Source: Tetmemena sp. SeJ-2015
Taxonomy: Eukaryota; Ciliophora; Spirotrichea; Sporadotrichida; Oxytrichidae
NCBI GenBank assembly: GCA_027382625.1
Contig: JAJKFJ010022473.1
Coordinates: 100,905-164,904, forward strand
Length of the DNA stretch: 64,000 bases
Direction of reading: 5' to 3'
The notes beneath the pieces were generated by a model. The model was not told where the DNA came from, searched no databases, and was given only the letters and a program-made list of their open reading frames with translations. Shown here one piece after another: positions 1 through 12,050 of this stretch (positions are counted from its first letter, which is position 1; every line of letters starts with the position of its first letter). The translations under genes and the position numbers were made by a program.

Positions 1-120
1 GCTCAATATTCAGATTATTTAACTAGTTGCAAATTTTAATTATCTTACTCTCGTATAAAATTACTCATAAAGTTTAAAGCAATCTAAGAAGCTTCATTTC
101 CAAAAACTACTCAGATTGAT

Positions 121-1035
121 ATGCCTGAAAATCGAAAACTATATTCAAAAAAGTTGGGCCCTCGAACTTGTGTGGCAGCTTTCTTCAAGGACTCAGAATA
201 TTTGCTTGGAAAGAATGACTATCGATAAGCTTCCTCTTAGGATCTATTATGAGGCTCCCTGATTACTATTGTGTATAGTCATTACCAATTCTTGAACGAG
301 ATAGAGAAACTGCCTTAGTGCAATACCTATGATGGCTAGGCAGAAAGTCTCAGATAGTCACACTGCTGATGGAGCTTCCACACTCTTCACACATCCAGAA
401 ATACTTCAAAGATTACCTGGGTATATCTCAAGCCTTCCCAAATATCAAAGCTGTGCACAAAGTTTCAGACTTCACATTATTCTTAAGAATGCAACGTCGA
501 TTTAAATAAAGCTTGTCGAACCCATAGCAAGAGCTGCGCCTACTTGAGTCTGCTTGTGCGATCATCCCTCATAGTGATTATGCTGCACCTCATACTCCTC
601 GAGCTATCAGGTAATGTTCAGAATCATTATTGGTAATTCCTTTTCTCTTAACCCCTATTTGTATTATCTTTAAAGGCAAGGCGAAATGAATTCAAAGTTG
701 ATGAGCACCTAAAACCAGAAGATCCCCGAAAAGTAATTCAAGCTCGTTTGCGATCTTCCACCCAAACCAAATCCGTGAGTTGCACCAATCAACAAGTACA
801 ATAATTCAAAAAGCAATTGAATTAATAGCGGCGATATAATATCCGGCAGCTAAACATATTCTTGAACTTCTCGTTCTAGCTTATCATTGAAAATGAGTCT
901 TCAAGTAAGGGCTCCAAGTAGTTAGCGAAATATTTAGCAAGGCCACGACATCGGCACTCTTCTCAAAATCAATTCATCAAGAGGCCACCAAGACCGAATA
1001 AAGCATTCACAGACACGGATTCTTTCACTCTATGA
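121..1035 (+). pseudogene. Uncharacterised gene in left palindrome arm, frame broken
   Basis: A protein-like frame starts at ATG 121 (MPENRKLYSK) and runs through the arm with TAA/TAG as glutamine, ending at TGA 1033-1035. To stay in frame it needs the one-base-shorter version seen in the right arm near 238, a further shift near 260, and passage through an in-frame TGA at 330-332 (between QYL and WLGRK). A probable intron begins GTAATG near 612 and ends TTTAAAG near 675. The later part is basic (LRMQRRF, then RRNEFKVDEHLK). No domain is recognised. It may be a real gene with sequence errors or a decayed copy. Confidence 0.4.
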
Positions 1036-1949
1036 ACTTGATTAGCATATCCACTCTGAAAAATGGGATAGACTTACGTTTGCTGATGCAGCGATGAAAG
1101 CAGAATGAGCAGCAATCCTCAGCGAATATATCCTTAAGCGTAAAGTGGAACATCCAGCATCATTAAAATAATAATAATTATATCCTTATAAACTTAAAAA
1201 TATTCAACTCCTCACCGTTTTTATTAATCCATTAATTATTGAGGTGCTTCACTCCTCATTCCATCTTAATTAATATAACTGTAAATTCCCTTTATAAATT
1301 TTAAAAATGGAGGTGACTCTTACTGGCTCTTCAGCTCTGGTAGTGCAGATTGTGTCTTGGATTCTACCTCAACCTCTTCTCGAGGCTAGGTGCTAGTTGC
1401 TTATGAATAATAGAAGAACTTAATAAGTTGGAAGAAATGAAATTGCAAGATAAACAAACAATAGCCCAGAAGTCTACAAGGATCTCATCTACGTAGAAAT
1501 AATGCAGGTACAAACTTAAAACTCTGTTCTTCAGCTACTAATTTCAAAAAGATATGATGTCATACAAGATTAGTCAATTCATAAGCAACTAGCACCTAGC
1601 CTCGAGAAGAGGTTGAGGTAGAATCCAAGACACAATCTGCACTACCAGAGCTGAAGAGCCAGTAAGAGTCACCTCCATTTTTAAAATTTATAAAGGGAAT
1701 TTACAGTTATATTAATTAAGATGGAATGAGGAGTGAAGCACCTCAATAATTAATGGATTAATAAAAACGGTGAGGAGTTGAATATTTTTAAGTTTATAAG
1801 GATATAATTATTATTATTTTAATGATGCTGGATGTTCCACTTTACGCTTAAGGATATATTCGCTGAGGATTGCTGCTCATTCTGCTTTCATCGCTGCATC
1901 AGCAAACGTAAGTCTATCCCATTTTTCAGAGTGGATATGCTAATCAAGT

Positions 1950-2863
1950 TCATAGAGTGAAAGAATCCGTGTCTGTGAATGCTTTATTCGGTCTTGGTGG
2001 CCTCTTGATGAATTGATTTTGAGAAGAGTGCCGATGTCGTGGCCTTGCTAAATATTTCGCTAACTACTTGGAGCCCTTACTTGAAGACTCATTTTCAATG
2101 ATAAGCTAGAACGAGAAGTTCAAGAATATGTTTAGCTGCCGGATATTATATCGCCGCTATTAATTCAATTGCTTTTTGAATTATTGTACTTGTTGATTGG
2201 TGCAACTCACGGATTTGGTTTGGGTGGAAGATCGCAAACGAGCTTGAATTACTTTTCGGGGATCTTCTGGTTTTAGGTGCTCATCAACTTTGAATTCATT
2301 TCGCCTTGCCTTTAAAGATAATACAAATAGGGGTTAAGAGAAAAGGAATTACCAATAATGATTCTGAACATTACCTGATAGCTCGAGGAGTATGAGGTGC
2401 AGCATAATCACTATGAGGGATGATCGCACAAGCAGACTCAAGTAGGCGCAGCTCTTGCTATGGGTTCGACAAGCTTTATTTAAATCGACGTTGCATTCTT
2501 AAGAATAATGTGAAGTCTGAAACTTTGTGCACAGCTTTGATATTTGGGAAGGCTTGAGATATACCCAGGTAATCTTTGAAGTATTTCTGGATGTGTGAAG
2601 AGTGTGGAAGCTCCATCAGCAGTGTGACTATCTGAGACTTTCTGCCTAGCCATCATAGGTATTGCACTAAGGCAGTTTCTCTATCTCGTTCAAGAATTGG
2701 TAATGACTATACACAATAGTAATCAGGGAGCCTCATAATAGATCCTAGAGGAAGCTTATCGATAGTCATTCTTTCCAAGCAAATATTCTGAGTCCTTGAA
2801 GAAAGCTGCCACACAAGTTCGAGGGCCCAACTTTTTTGAATATAGTTTTCGATTTTCAGGCAT
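1950..2863 (-). pseudogene. Mirror copy of the same gene in right palindrome arm
   Basis: This is the reverse-complement copy of the gene at 121-1035, carried by the right arm. It differs in the sites checked by a single base, and here the frame across DYRQASS continues one step further (RIYYEAP) than in the left arm. If the palindrome is real, the locus carries two divergent copies whose 5' ends point outward from the spacer. If it is an artefact, only one of the two exists. Confidence 0.35.
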
Positions 2864-2983
2864 ATCAATCTGAGTAGTTTTTGGAAATGAAGCTTCTTAG
2901 ATTGCTTTAAACTTTATGAGTAATTTTATACGAGAGTAAGATAATTAAAATTTGCAACTAGTTAAATAATCTGAATATTGAGC

Positions 2984-3699
2984 ATGCTACTAATTATTGA
3001 GAAGTATTTTATTAAAAATTTGCAAATTCAATGCTAATTTCTTAATATTTCAGAGAATCAATTGGATTATAGAATAATTTATTCTCTACTGGTATGAGCA
3101 TCAAATGATGTGATTCTTATTCTCTTCAGATAAAATCTCTGAAAAAGGCGAGAAAACGAAATTTATAATAAATTCTAATTATATCCAATAATTTCATTTA
3201 GATAAGCAGATTTAAATTAATTCTCTTCTATAATGATTAAGACACAAATAAAAATTAGGAAAAATAATATCAAAGCAGTTGCTAAGACTAGTATATTCAA
3301 AGCAAGCAGTACTACTACTTATATCATCTTTTATATAATGATTAAAGATCTAGTCAATACTATGAATCGACAAGTCATATCAAAGTATGATCATGGGTTT
3401 GGATACTAAATACAAGTGTTTGTATTAAATATGGTAGCAATTTGAGAATGTAGTAGAGAGATCAGAATTAGCATGGTTGTGTCCACACTCACCGCAACTC
3501 TTGGTCACGGTTCAGAACAGGTCTGTTGTTATCATCATTATCTCTAAACTACTTCCTCAAAAGCTCATGCATTCACCTGCGCTTCTCAAAATGCTCAATG
3601 CCTAAGTTAGCATGTCTGCATCTTGAGATGCGGCCATGAGTGCGTGAGTGGTTGAGTATATAGCTCGTATTAAGTATTAATTTTTAAATTAATTATAAT
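2984..3699. other. AT-rich spacer with a possible small minus-strand ORF
   Basis: Most of this stretch is AT-rich with no clear gene. A minus-strand reading frame of about 55 codons ends at TGA 3489-3491 (…VLNRDQELR). It may be joined by a 21-nt GTGAAT…GAG intron to an upstream part (HGRISRCRHANLG) near 3600-3660. It has no recognised start or family and may be chance. Confidence 0.3.
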
Positions 3700-4638
3700 T
3701 CAAAGCAGAGGAGCCAATTTATAGTTCGCGAGGAGGTGACTCTCAAAGTCAGCAGACACCTTTTCCCAATCAATAAACTCCCAAAAAGAGTTAACATAGG
3801 CCTCTTTGTCTCCTTCGTAAAAATAGTCATAAGCATTTAAATGAAATAGTAAGCAGAGAAATAGGCATGCTCCCAGAGATCAAGACCTAGAATAGGGAGG
3901 CACTGAACTAATGCGATTCCTATAGTATGAAGTTAGTTAAGTATTGAGATTGTGAAGAGAAAGTGGTATTACCATGCATGAGAGTATTATCTTCATTGTT
4001 TGTCTGAGTGATGACAAGTTGCTTGTCCTTAGAAAGTCCAAGCCATACCCATCCTGGTAGAACTCTGCTCAGAACAACCTTCTTGAAACTTTCTTTGAAG
4101 CTGCTGAAGTCAGTGAAGTGCTTGTTGATAGCATCTCTTAGCTAAATTATCAAAAGTTAAGGGAAGATTTTCATCTTAATGGGTGATCTTGAGTTTTAAG
4201 ATAATTCTAGATTGGCAAAGTCTCCATATTTGTTTCTTTATAAAATTTTCTGCTAACTTACAGCTCCAGTGGGCTCATTGACTTTAATTTCTTCTCTGTT
4301 CTTGAGAGTGCTAAAGAAGAAGAGGTGATTGAAGAGAGCTCCAATAGCGTGTCTCAACTCTAGGTCGTGGAATCCTGCAGTCTCTTGGCAGGTATCAATA
4401 TCCTCATTCTGCAAATCTTCATCTTCCTACAAAAGAAATCTTAATCTGATTACTCATGCTCAGGAGCATTTAAATAAACTTGCTTAGTTTTTAAATTCCG
4501 TACCTCAAGATGCTTTTCAATTTCTTCAATAGCCTGCTTGACAACAATATGTTGATGCAGTCTCAAATGCTCAGCCGAAATAAAGGGGGCAAGATTTTTT
4601 TGAGTGATAACACTTTCTGCGTCCAAATATCTTTTCAT
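3700..4638 (-). CDS. Iron/manganese superoxide dismutase
   Basis: This enzyme converts superoxide to oxygen and hydrogen peroxide using Fe or Mn. The N-terminal helix carries NLAPFISAEHLRLHQH, followed by LFNHLFFFSTL and then DLWEHAY. Together these give the four expected metal ligands: His of LRLH, His of FNH, and Asp and His of DLWEH. The C-terminus matches the family (AYVNSFWEFIDWEKV), ending KLAPLL then TGA at 3700-3702. At least three introns interrupt it, including one starting GTACGG after HLE. No signal or transit peptide is obvious, so location is unclear. One base is missing from the conserved frame just after WEHAYFSAYYF (near 3840), in a TTTAAA context. I read this as an assembly indel more readily than a true frameshift. 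Confidence 0.85.
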
Positions 4639-4780
4639 TGATTCTGCTCAAATTTTATTGAATTTAAATAACTTATCTAAATTTAAATCACTCTAGCAAT
4701 TAAAATCAGTCAATCCCCTTATCTCGGAGCTATACTAACTTAATCTTACAAAGCTACTTATATAACTTCTTTAAGTTTTC

Positions 4781-6413
4781 TCAATTGTTTAATATACTCA
4801 TCCCATTATTCATCATAGTTTAGCTCACACCACCTCCGAATCCCTGCGCCATACTATTCTGCTGCTGTTAGCTTTGATGTTATTGTTATAGCTGCTGATA
4901 CTGTTGCCTTAAACCTTGAACGGAGTTCTCTTGCATTATTTTGTCAAAATACTTCTTGTTTTCAGAGAAGGTGTCGCCCAAAGACTACTTATCTTTTATG
5001 CCTCGATCTATTCGCCTGCTCAAACCAATCAAGCTCCCATAAGAAGGCCTCAAATCTGGAGATAGATATTACTATTATTGTTGCTGTTGTTGTGAATTAA
5101 TCTAAGTATTATTCATTGGCATGTTTATTGTAGACATGCTCTGGGAGAGTGGTTGCTGGTAATAAGGAAGTCTCTCATGCTACTAGACTAACCTGTTTTG
5201 TGATAAGTTGTATTCTCTGTTTAATTGGCCAGTTGTTTGACCTGCAAGAGTATGAGGCTGATTAGTCTAATGTTATTGCCCTTGCCTCTAAACTAGTCCA
5301 GGTTCAGGATAAAGTGCAGAATAAATTTTCTGGGTGTTCATGTCCACTTGGTAATGGTTAGACTCTGGCCGCCTGCCTGAGGTGTCTAAATGCTTAGTGG
5401 TAACTGCCATAAATGCATTCAATTGATTGTTGTAATTTTACTATCCTGCATTGAATTACTAGCTAGGCAGTTGAGCAGTTGGCTTTGGATTCATAAGCAA
5501 GGAGGGCTCATTTTAAAGATTGTTAGAGTTTGGGGCTAGATTTTGTTAACCCTTAAATGGAGATTCTTAAATAAAAGGAAATATAGTAATCTTTGTAGGA
5601 CTGAGAGACCACAGAGTTAAGACGCTGAGAAGTGCCTACAGTAATGAATGTATCTCTAAGCTGTGCTTGATCCCTCAATATATCGTCTGTTCTTCTAAAG
5701 TTCCCTTAATTTGCTTGCCCTTAGTGGAAGGGGCTAACTCGAGAACCTCTCACTGAGCCTCCATGGTTATCCGTATATGTCGATAATGGCAAAGGTGGAT
5801 CATTTGGAACATAAGTCGCATTAGGATTACTTGTCTTTTACATTATGTAATTTAAAGATACAAATTCTACTTTAACATATCAGGTTGTCCAGAAAAAGTA
5901 GCGACTTCTTATCTCTGGGAATTCATCTGGCAGTTTCTAGTCAAAACCAAGGAGTCTTCTTTTATCTCTAACAGGTTTCTAGTCTATACCATCTACCTGT
6001 AAGATGTCTAATGAGTGAGGATTATCTCTGTTGAACAGTCGGAAGTCAGTGTTGTTTTAATTTTAAAGCACCTAATAATTAATTTATTTAAGTTCCAAAT
6101 GACTTTATTTCTATTATCAAAGTTTGCGCGATAATGTGTGGAACCATTCTCCATCATTTGCTTGTACTTCTTATTGTTTTCTATTTCGTATATTGGCTTA
6201 GGCTTATAGTCCTTTATTAAGGGATTAAGAGTTTGATTAAGAAACTCTTTTGGATTTGATGAATGAGGATTCCAGTCTTGAATCGTTTGATTTACAGTTA
6301 TATATAAAGTTTAATATATTGTGAGTTTCGAAATGCTATCTCTTTGGAGAAGGAGGCTAGTTTGGATCAGCTCTTCGAACAGACACCACCTATCGTGGAA
6401 TAGGATTTCTCAT
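4781..6413 (-). CDS. Glutamine/asparagine-rich protein of unknown function
   Basis: The likely start is ATG 6413 (MRNPIPRQVVSVRR) and the stop is TGA 4781-4783. The N-terminal third is ordered and charged (PLIKDYKPKPIYEIEN; RDKRRLLGFDQKLPDEF). The C-terminal half is strongly Gln/Asn-rich, with tracts written as mixed CAA, CAG, TAA and TAG codons, which is good evidence for UAR=Gln. Inferred introns include a 19-nt one at 6277-6295 (GTAAAT…CAAG), one of about 34 nt beginning GTCATT near 6100, and one near 5610. An in-frame TGA near 5883 is either inside a 36-nt intron or read as sense. It is tandem to and upstream of the superoxide dismutase gene, 143 bp apart. No family is recognised. Confidence 0.6.
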
Positions 6414-6777
6414 AGTCTGAAATGAATGGGTTAGAATGAGAATTGCTTACCTGCTAGTAGTTCTGATTTATGTTTGAGTAATCAATTATCTCAGGTAGTT
6501 ATTCATACCTCTAATTGTAACCTTACTGACCTAGAGAATGAGTTATTCATTAGGACTAAAAGAGATAGAGAGAAACAATTTTTATAAAACTTACCTTCCA
6601 TTGACCCCAAAATAAATTAACTTTGTTTAATCGCATGTCAAATTATTTACCTTTGGTGTAAGATTTGTTGTTGATAATTCGCAGTATATTAGTTTGTGAA
6701 CATTAATTAGGCCTTTGATAGTAGTGATTTTCTTAAGTTAGTCTAATATATTTGCAAATTAGCTTCCAACGCTCAAA
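6414..6777. promoter_or_regulatory. Divergent intergenic region
   Basis: About 365 bp separates the minus-strand start at 6413 from the plus-strand start at 6778. It is AT-rich and presumably holds both promoters. No specific motif was identified. An additional 5' exon of the minus gene in 6420-6540 cannot be excluded. Confidence 0.35.
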
Positions 6778-9333
6778 ATGAATGCCTCTTAGCCATTCTC
6801 ACCACAGAACTTCACAAATATATATGGAGACCAGTCTGATCTCAGGAGGCAGAGACTCCAGATAAGTCACAATCTTCTCACCAGCGCACAGAGAGATCAC
6901 GGAAGAGGAGCGGGGAGATATCTAGACACTTCCAGCATATCATCTAAGGCTCTCACTGCCAGTAACTTGAAGTCAAGACCTTAAAATAATTTTTAAAGGT
7001 GTTTATATATGTAGACCAGGGTCAGCGGTTAGAAGAAGAGAGGATAAGAAGAATCATCAAATGCAGCATTAAATGCTCAGACCCAGTTCTTCCAAGTCTA
7101 AGACAACCACTCACTCCTCACTTCAGATCGGAGACATCCTCTTTAAGTCTAAAGTACCAAATGACGTGGCTCTGAAGGTGGAGAGAGATGAATCGCCTCG
7201 CCACAACTACTGGGCGGATCAGACACGCAAAACTCACATCCCTGCGTGGGCTCGCTGCCAGACTTGCAAGATGTACTACGACAAAGACAAAGAGGCTCTC
7301 TTCGAAGAAGGTACCAAGCATAAGCTTTTAGTCAACTAGCTATCATTCACATTTAGAGTAGATAAATGATTGAATATAGAGTGAAGTCAATATATAGTAG
7401 AGGAGAACAAACTTCTTCGAGTGCAATCTAATAAGCAGACTAAGGAAATGTCTCAGTTAGAAGACTTGCTTAACAGGCTAATGAGTTCTCAAACTCTCAA
7501 GAAGGAGGATTTGAAGGAGGCGAGAGAATCAATGTTCGTAACTGAACTCAAGAAAACTATCTCGAACCTAAAATAGGATGTTGCTGACAGAGACAAAACT
7601 ATCCTTAACTTTGAAAGAGACTGCAAGATTACATTAGCTTATTTAAGGTCTATATGATGATATATTATAGATAACAACCCTCTACGAACATAAGAACCAC
7701 ATAAAGGTGCTGGAGGAAGAGTGCTAAAGACTCAGAGCAAGAACAGAACAAGCAATTAAATTCGCAAGGGAAGTTGACTACGAAAGAATGTAGAGAATTA
7801 GTGAACAATAATATAATACATTTAATAGAGAAATGTGGTGTAGATGCAGAAGAAAATGCAGCAGTAATAAGAGAACCACAACTCTATTTGCTAGGACTAT
7901 GAACAGCAACTTTCTGAACTTAGATCACAAGTTTAAGATAGAGATGACCACATTCAAGTTCTTTAAAACAATATGAAACGTTTTTACCTATGTTTTATAT
8001 TCTTGAAATGCAAATTGCTTAATTCAAGCAAGACATCAGCAAGAAAAAGCAAAAGATTGAAGGACTCTAAGCAGAACTCAAAGATATGACTGAACTTGCG
8101 AGATGAACAAATACAAATCAACGAAGGCTTAAGAGCAGAAATCTCAGAACTAACCAACTAGAATGAAATCCTTACAAAGATGCTACCACTCAAGCCAGAG
8201 TAGGAATATTGATTTTAATCTCTAGCAGTTATTTATCTTTTTGAAGGAGTATATCGAAGATGTAAAGGAGAGAGACACTAAGATTTCGGAGCTTAAGATA
8301 AATCTTTTCATAAAATATCTATCTTTATAGATTTAAGGGTATCATAGAGAACAAAGAGTCTGAGCTGACAAAACAAGATTCAACGGATCAGACTACTTGA
8401 AGGAGACCTTTAGGATTTAAACTCTAAAGCATATAGAATTATAGAATGTATCCCTCTCTTAAAAGCATGAGATTGCAGAGAAAGCCTCTTAAATAAGTTA
8501 TTTAAAGTTTAAAGTGCAAGATTTATGATGATTTATTTGGAGTAGACGAAGCGAATGCTTGAGGAAAACTTATCTTAAAACAGAAAAGACAACTAGGAGT
8601 AGGTTGCAACTCTTCGAGCTGAGTGGCAAGTTATGAGAGAGGAGATGAGCGCTTAATCAACTGCCTTGAGATAAGAAAAGGAAGCACTTAATAGAGAGGT
8701 TGCTGACCTTAGAATTTCTCTCAAATCTGAGACTGAAACTAAATCGAACTTGCAGAATGAATTAAGAGACGTGAAAGCATTAGAAAAATAAGTATCAATC
8801 AAAAATAGTGAACTACAATCAAATCTAACTCGAGTTGAAACTGAGAACTAAAAACTCAGCAACCAAATCTAGGCACTCAAAGATTAGATAACCTAATTAG
8901 ATAGTGAGAGACTTTATAATTATTTTTATTGAGAAGTATTTTTTTGTTGAATTCTTTAGTTACAATAAAGCATCCTTCATTCATAGGCAGAGCAAGAGAG
9001 ACTTGAGTAGGAGCTTTTCAGGATATAGGAAAACTTCGAAAAGGTGAAGTTAGAAATTTCTCAAAACGAGGACATGAATATAAGTATAGTTCAAAATAGA
9101 TAGCAACCTGAGCAAGACGATAAGCCTGAAGAAAGCTAAGTATATGAGTAAGAGGAATAGGCACCGATTAAGAGCCAGAAAACTGTTCAATCGATAAAAT
9201 CGATGAGAGATTCAGGGGCTGGCCCATTGAGTAAAAGATCAGTTGCACAATTCGAAGAAGTGAGAGATCATTAAAGCTTTAAGACTAAGATTTGGTTGAA
9301 AATAAAGAGCAGATTCAGGAGGAGATTTTGTGA
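6778..9333 (+). CDS. Long coiled-coil protein with a Cys-pair motif
   Basis: It begins at ATG 6778 (MNASQPFSPQNFTNIYGDQS). The first ~170 residues are Ser/Arg-rich and include ARCQTCKMYYDKDKEALFEE, a CxxC pair that might bind zinc. Almost everything after is heptad-rich coiled coil (for example QLEDLLNRL, LEEECQRLRART, EWQVMREEM, LRISLKSETETKSN). The end is DLVENKEQIQEEIL with TGA 9331-9333. Several introns are inferred: a 16-nt one at 6999-7014, one of about 87 nt near 7310-7397, one near 8912-8980, and a 17-nt one at 9260-9276. Single-base shifts are needed near 8099 and near 8363 (AAAA run) to keep the heptads. A cytoskeletal or basal-body role would suit the architecture but is a guess. 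Confidence 0.65.
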
Positions 9334-9417
9334 AGAACATATCCCTTTGAAATCTTTATTATAACTTTTAATATTTCCTTCTGAGAAGGAAAACAGTTTT
9401 TATAGATAAATTGTAAA

Positions 9418-11001
9418 ATGTTTAATGTGTACAAACATGACCACGTTTAGCAAGAGCTGTAACAGCAACTGGAGCATGTGACTCTTCAAGATAAGCTGAA
9501 TAAATCGCTCTTAGGTAATGATTTGATAGATCAAGATTTCATTTCTATCTCTAGAGAAGACATTATTATCCTTTTAAAATTTAATTTATTGAAGAGGAAT
9601 AAGCTTTCGAAGTAATATAATGAAAGGATAGCAAGTTTCGTGAAGAATATGCTTACAAAGCCGGTGAAGATTTAGAGAGAGCAGCACATCAGTCAAGCAA
9701 CAGACCCAGACTTTAGATTTAAGCAGTCTGTACGCTTGGATTCAAGCCAGATCATGAGAAGGCCGACCAAAGAAATGCGCTTCCAATCCAACAACTTAGA
9801 ACGTATAAGAGTAAGTGATACTTTTAGAATTATTCATGCATAATAGGAAGCAATAGACTAGAATAAGTAATTGATAACTGAACCTGCTGAGTTTCCTAAA
9901 GGAAACAATACCCAGGCAATCCTAAATCTAAGGCCATATGATAAATAAAAACTAGTAGACCCGAGTAACCCAGCATTCAAGTTCAAAGCCAACTCAGGAA
10001 TGGAGAGAGTCATAGATGCAGTTTAGAATAGTAGGAACTTAGCTCCTCATGACTCAATCAATTAAACAGTTCAATTGAAGAGTAACATATCTTCAAAGAA
10101 GATTTTGTTGAAGCACAAGAGCTATGTTAATAGAACTCTTAATGTAAATTCTACTTCGATATCTCCAAGAGACTTGCACTCAGGCTTACATCAAAAGACT
10201 CACTTCAAAGCCGTTTATGAAATGTTTGTAAATCCTGCTAGTGGAGTAAACTAAGTTCAAGATGAATCTTTGAAAAGAGCGATAAGAATGGCACCTTCAA
10301 TTGAGCAAGCTAAAACTTAAGCATACTTGAATAACTAGTTTAAATTTGACTAAAAAATGAATGTAAGCTATTTAATTAACTCCTTTCTTGCTAATAAGTG
10401 GGACAGTAAAGGTTACACTTCCTTGAATTAAGCAAACACTAGCTAAACATTTGCGAATGGAAATAGATTCAAAAGTGAAAACAAGAGCATGTCGGAGGGA
10501 GTAAATGAGAAGGAGTTGGCAATTCAGCTGTTGAGAAACTGCAACTATATTCGTTCCTCAAAGCGAAACATTAGTCTTGATAACTCAGTATCTTAGTATA
10601 CTCTTAATGATTACCACCTTAAAAAGCATTCTCTTATTAGAGATATAAGCTAGTACAAGAATCTCAAAAATGAGAGAGAGGCCTATGCCTCGGGAAACTA
10701 CTCTCATGCTCAGCAATCTCCAAATGGCTAAGGCAAACTTAACAAGACTCTCTTGCTTGTTTAAACTTCAAAGTCTAAACTTGATCCTTACGAAATGAAT
10801 ATCTATATCAAGGATTCAGATAGTATGGTCAACTCTAATAATAAATATAACAGCAATTCATCTGCGCAAAGCAAACAGTTCACTCAAAAGCGATAGTCGC
10901 ATGGCATCATTGGAAATAATCCCTCTTTAATGCCCTCACTCCCATTAGTTAATTTAGGAACATAAATTGAGTTACGATAGACTTTGATTAGAGTTTTGTG
11001 A
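9418..11001 (+). CDS. Uncharacterised basic, Ser/Asn-rich protein
   Basis: The reading frame from ATG 9418 (MFNVYKHDHVQQELQQQLEH) to TGA 10999-11001 has no TGA inside, giving up to 527 residues if unspliced. Frame-neutral introns are possible, for example a 36-nt GTAAGT…TAATAG segment near 9810. The sequence is basic and low in hydrophobic residues, with an N-terminal Gln-rich helix and many short Ser/Asn/Lys tracts, so it looks largely disordered. It starts 84 bp after the coiled-coil gene and ends 48 bp before the next gene, all on the same strand. No domain is recognised. Confidence 0.6.
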
Positions 11002-11049
11002 AATGTATTAAAGATTAATTGATGATAATTTAATAATATAAAATATAAA

Positions 11050-11858
11050 ATGAATATAAGCAAGAGAATTTTCATGCTTGCAAAACTGCAAAATGCTGCA
11101 GTCACTAGAAGCACTTTCCTTCTTCAAGCGCCAGTGAGATTCACTCACGCACGTGGATACAACGATTTCTATGATGGACACGGGAAAATCTTCCATGAAA
11201 CTAACATGGCTCTTATGAATGCTAAGGAAACTCCTCAATTCCTTTACATAATCAATAAGTATGATACTTCGATATTTTTATTATTCTAAAATTTGAAGTA
11301 TGGGTATCAAATGACTGACACTCAACTCGCTTACGCTTTCAGCTTCATTGGAAAAAGAAATCTAGACAAGGATAGCGGCTTCTGGGAAACCATTTTCCCA
11401 GCTGTCAAAAAGCAACTCGCCACCCTTGATAGAAACTGTACTCGCTCTCTATTTAAATACTTTTAGTTAGCTAAATTTTATTTGCTCTCTATTCCACTTC
11501 ATTGAGGGAGCAAGTTTGTTGAAGATTTAGGACAATGAATTTTGGGAGCTCGTAGAGCAAAAACTTGTCGATGAGCGCCTTCACAGATACTTCACTCTCG
11601 AAAAACTCACTGAGACCCTCTGCCTCCTTGCTGAGGTCGGAAATCAAAAATTCGATTGAAGTTTAGATTATTGATTAAGGAAGAGGTTCAGATGAGCTGA
11701 TCGACATAGTTGAGAAAACTCTGATCAAGCATAAACTCGCCATCACCCCAGAGATCGCTGACAAGGCCAGAGAAGGATTTCGTCAAATCAACAAAGGCAG
11801 TGAAATTCTCTTCAAGGTCCTCGATGACCCAACCGTCGAGCTTCCTGCTCTCGAGTGA
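11050..11858 (+). CDS. Helical protein, possibly mitochondrial
   Basis: The start is ATG 11050. The first ~30 residues (MNISKRIFMLAKLQNAAVTR) are basic and amphipathic with no acidic residues, which suits a mitochondrial transit peptide. Downstream are repeated helical pairs such as QLAYAFSFIGKRNLDKDSGFWE, NEFWELVEQKLVDERLHRYF and SDELIDIVEKTLIKHK, a pattern like FAST-kinase or helical-repeat mitochondrial RNA proteins. The stop is TGA 11856-11858 after ELPALE. Two introns are inferred, one in about 11440-11510 and one of about 60 nt near 11636-11695 (GTCGGA…GATGAG). The function is inferred only from the architecture. Confidence 0.55.
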
Positions 11859-12050
11859 AAATAACTTCAGCACTTTGGTTTTGCGAAGCAAGACTTCTAT
11901 TATTTAAAATAATGCATTTTTTATAAATACCTTCATCAACACTCTCTCTAATATTGATAATAAATATAGACCAATGAATCTAGATAACCTTGTTATACAT
12001 ATTGAAATTCAATTAAGATTAAGAGTTCATAAATATTTTTCGAAGAGCTC

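Larger units (their letters stand above)
1..2983. repeat. Large near-perfect inverted repeat (palindrome)
   Basis: Bases 1-1408 are the reverse complement of about 1577-2983, leaving a unique spacer of about 168 bp (1409-1576). I checked both ends, the spacer boundary and several internal points; the only difference seen was one extra T in the left arm near 238 (TCTTAGG) against the right arm near 2745. The right arm ends at 2983, exactly where the left arm meets the window edge, so the true length may be greater. It could be a genuine germline or macronuclear palindrome. It could also be a fold-back assembly or chimeric-read artefact at a contig end. Confidence 0.95.
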
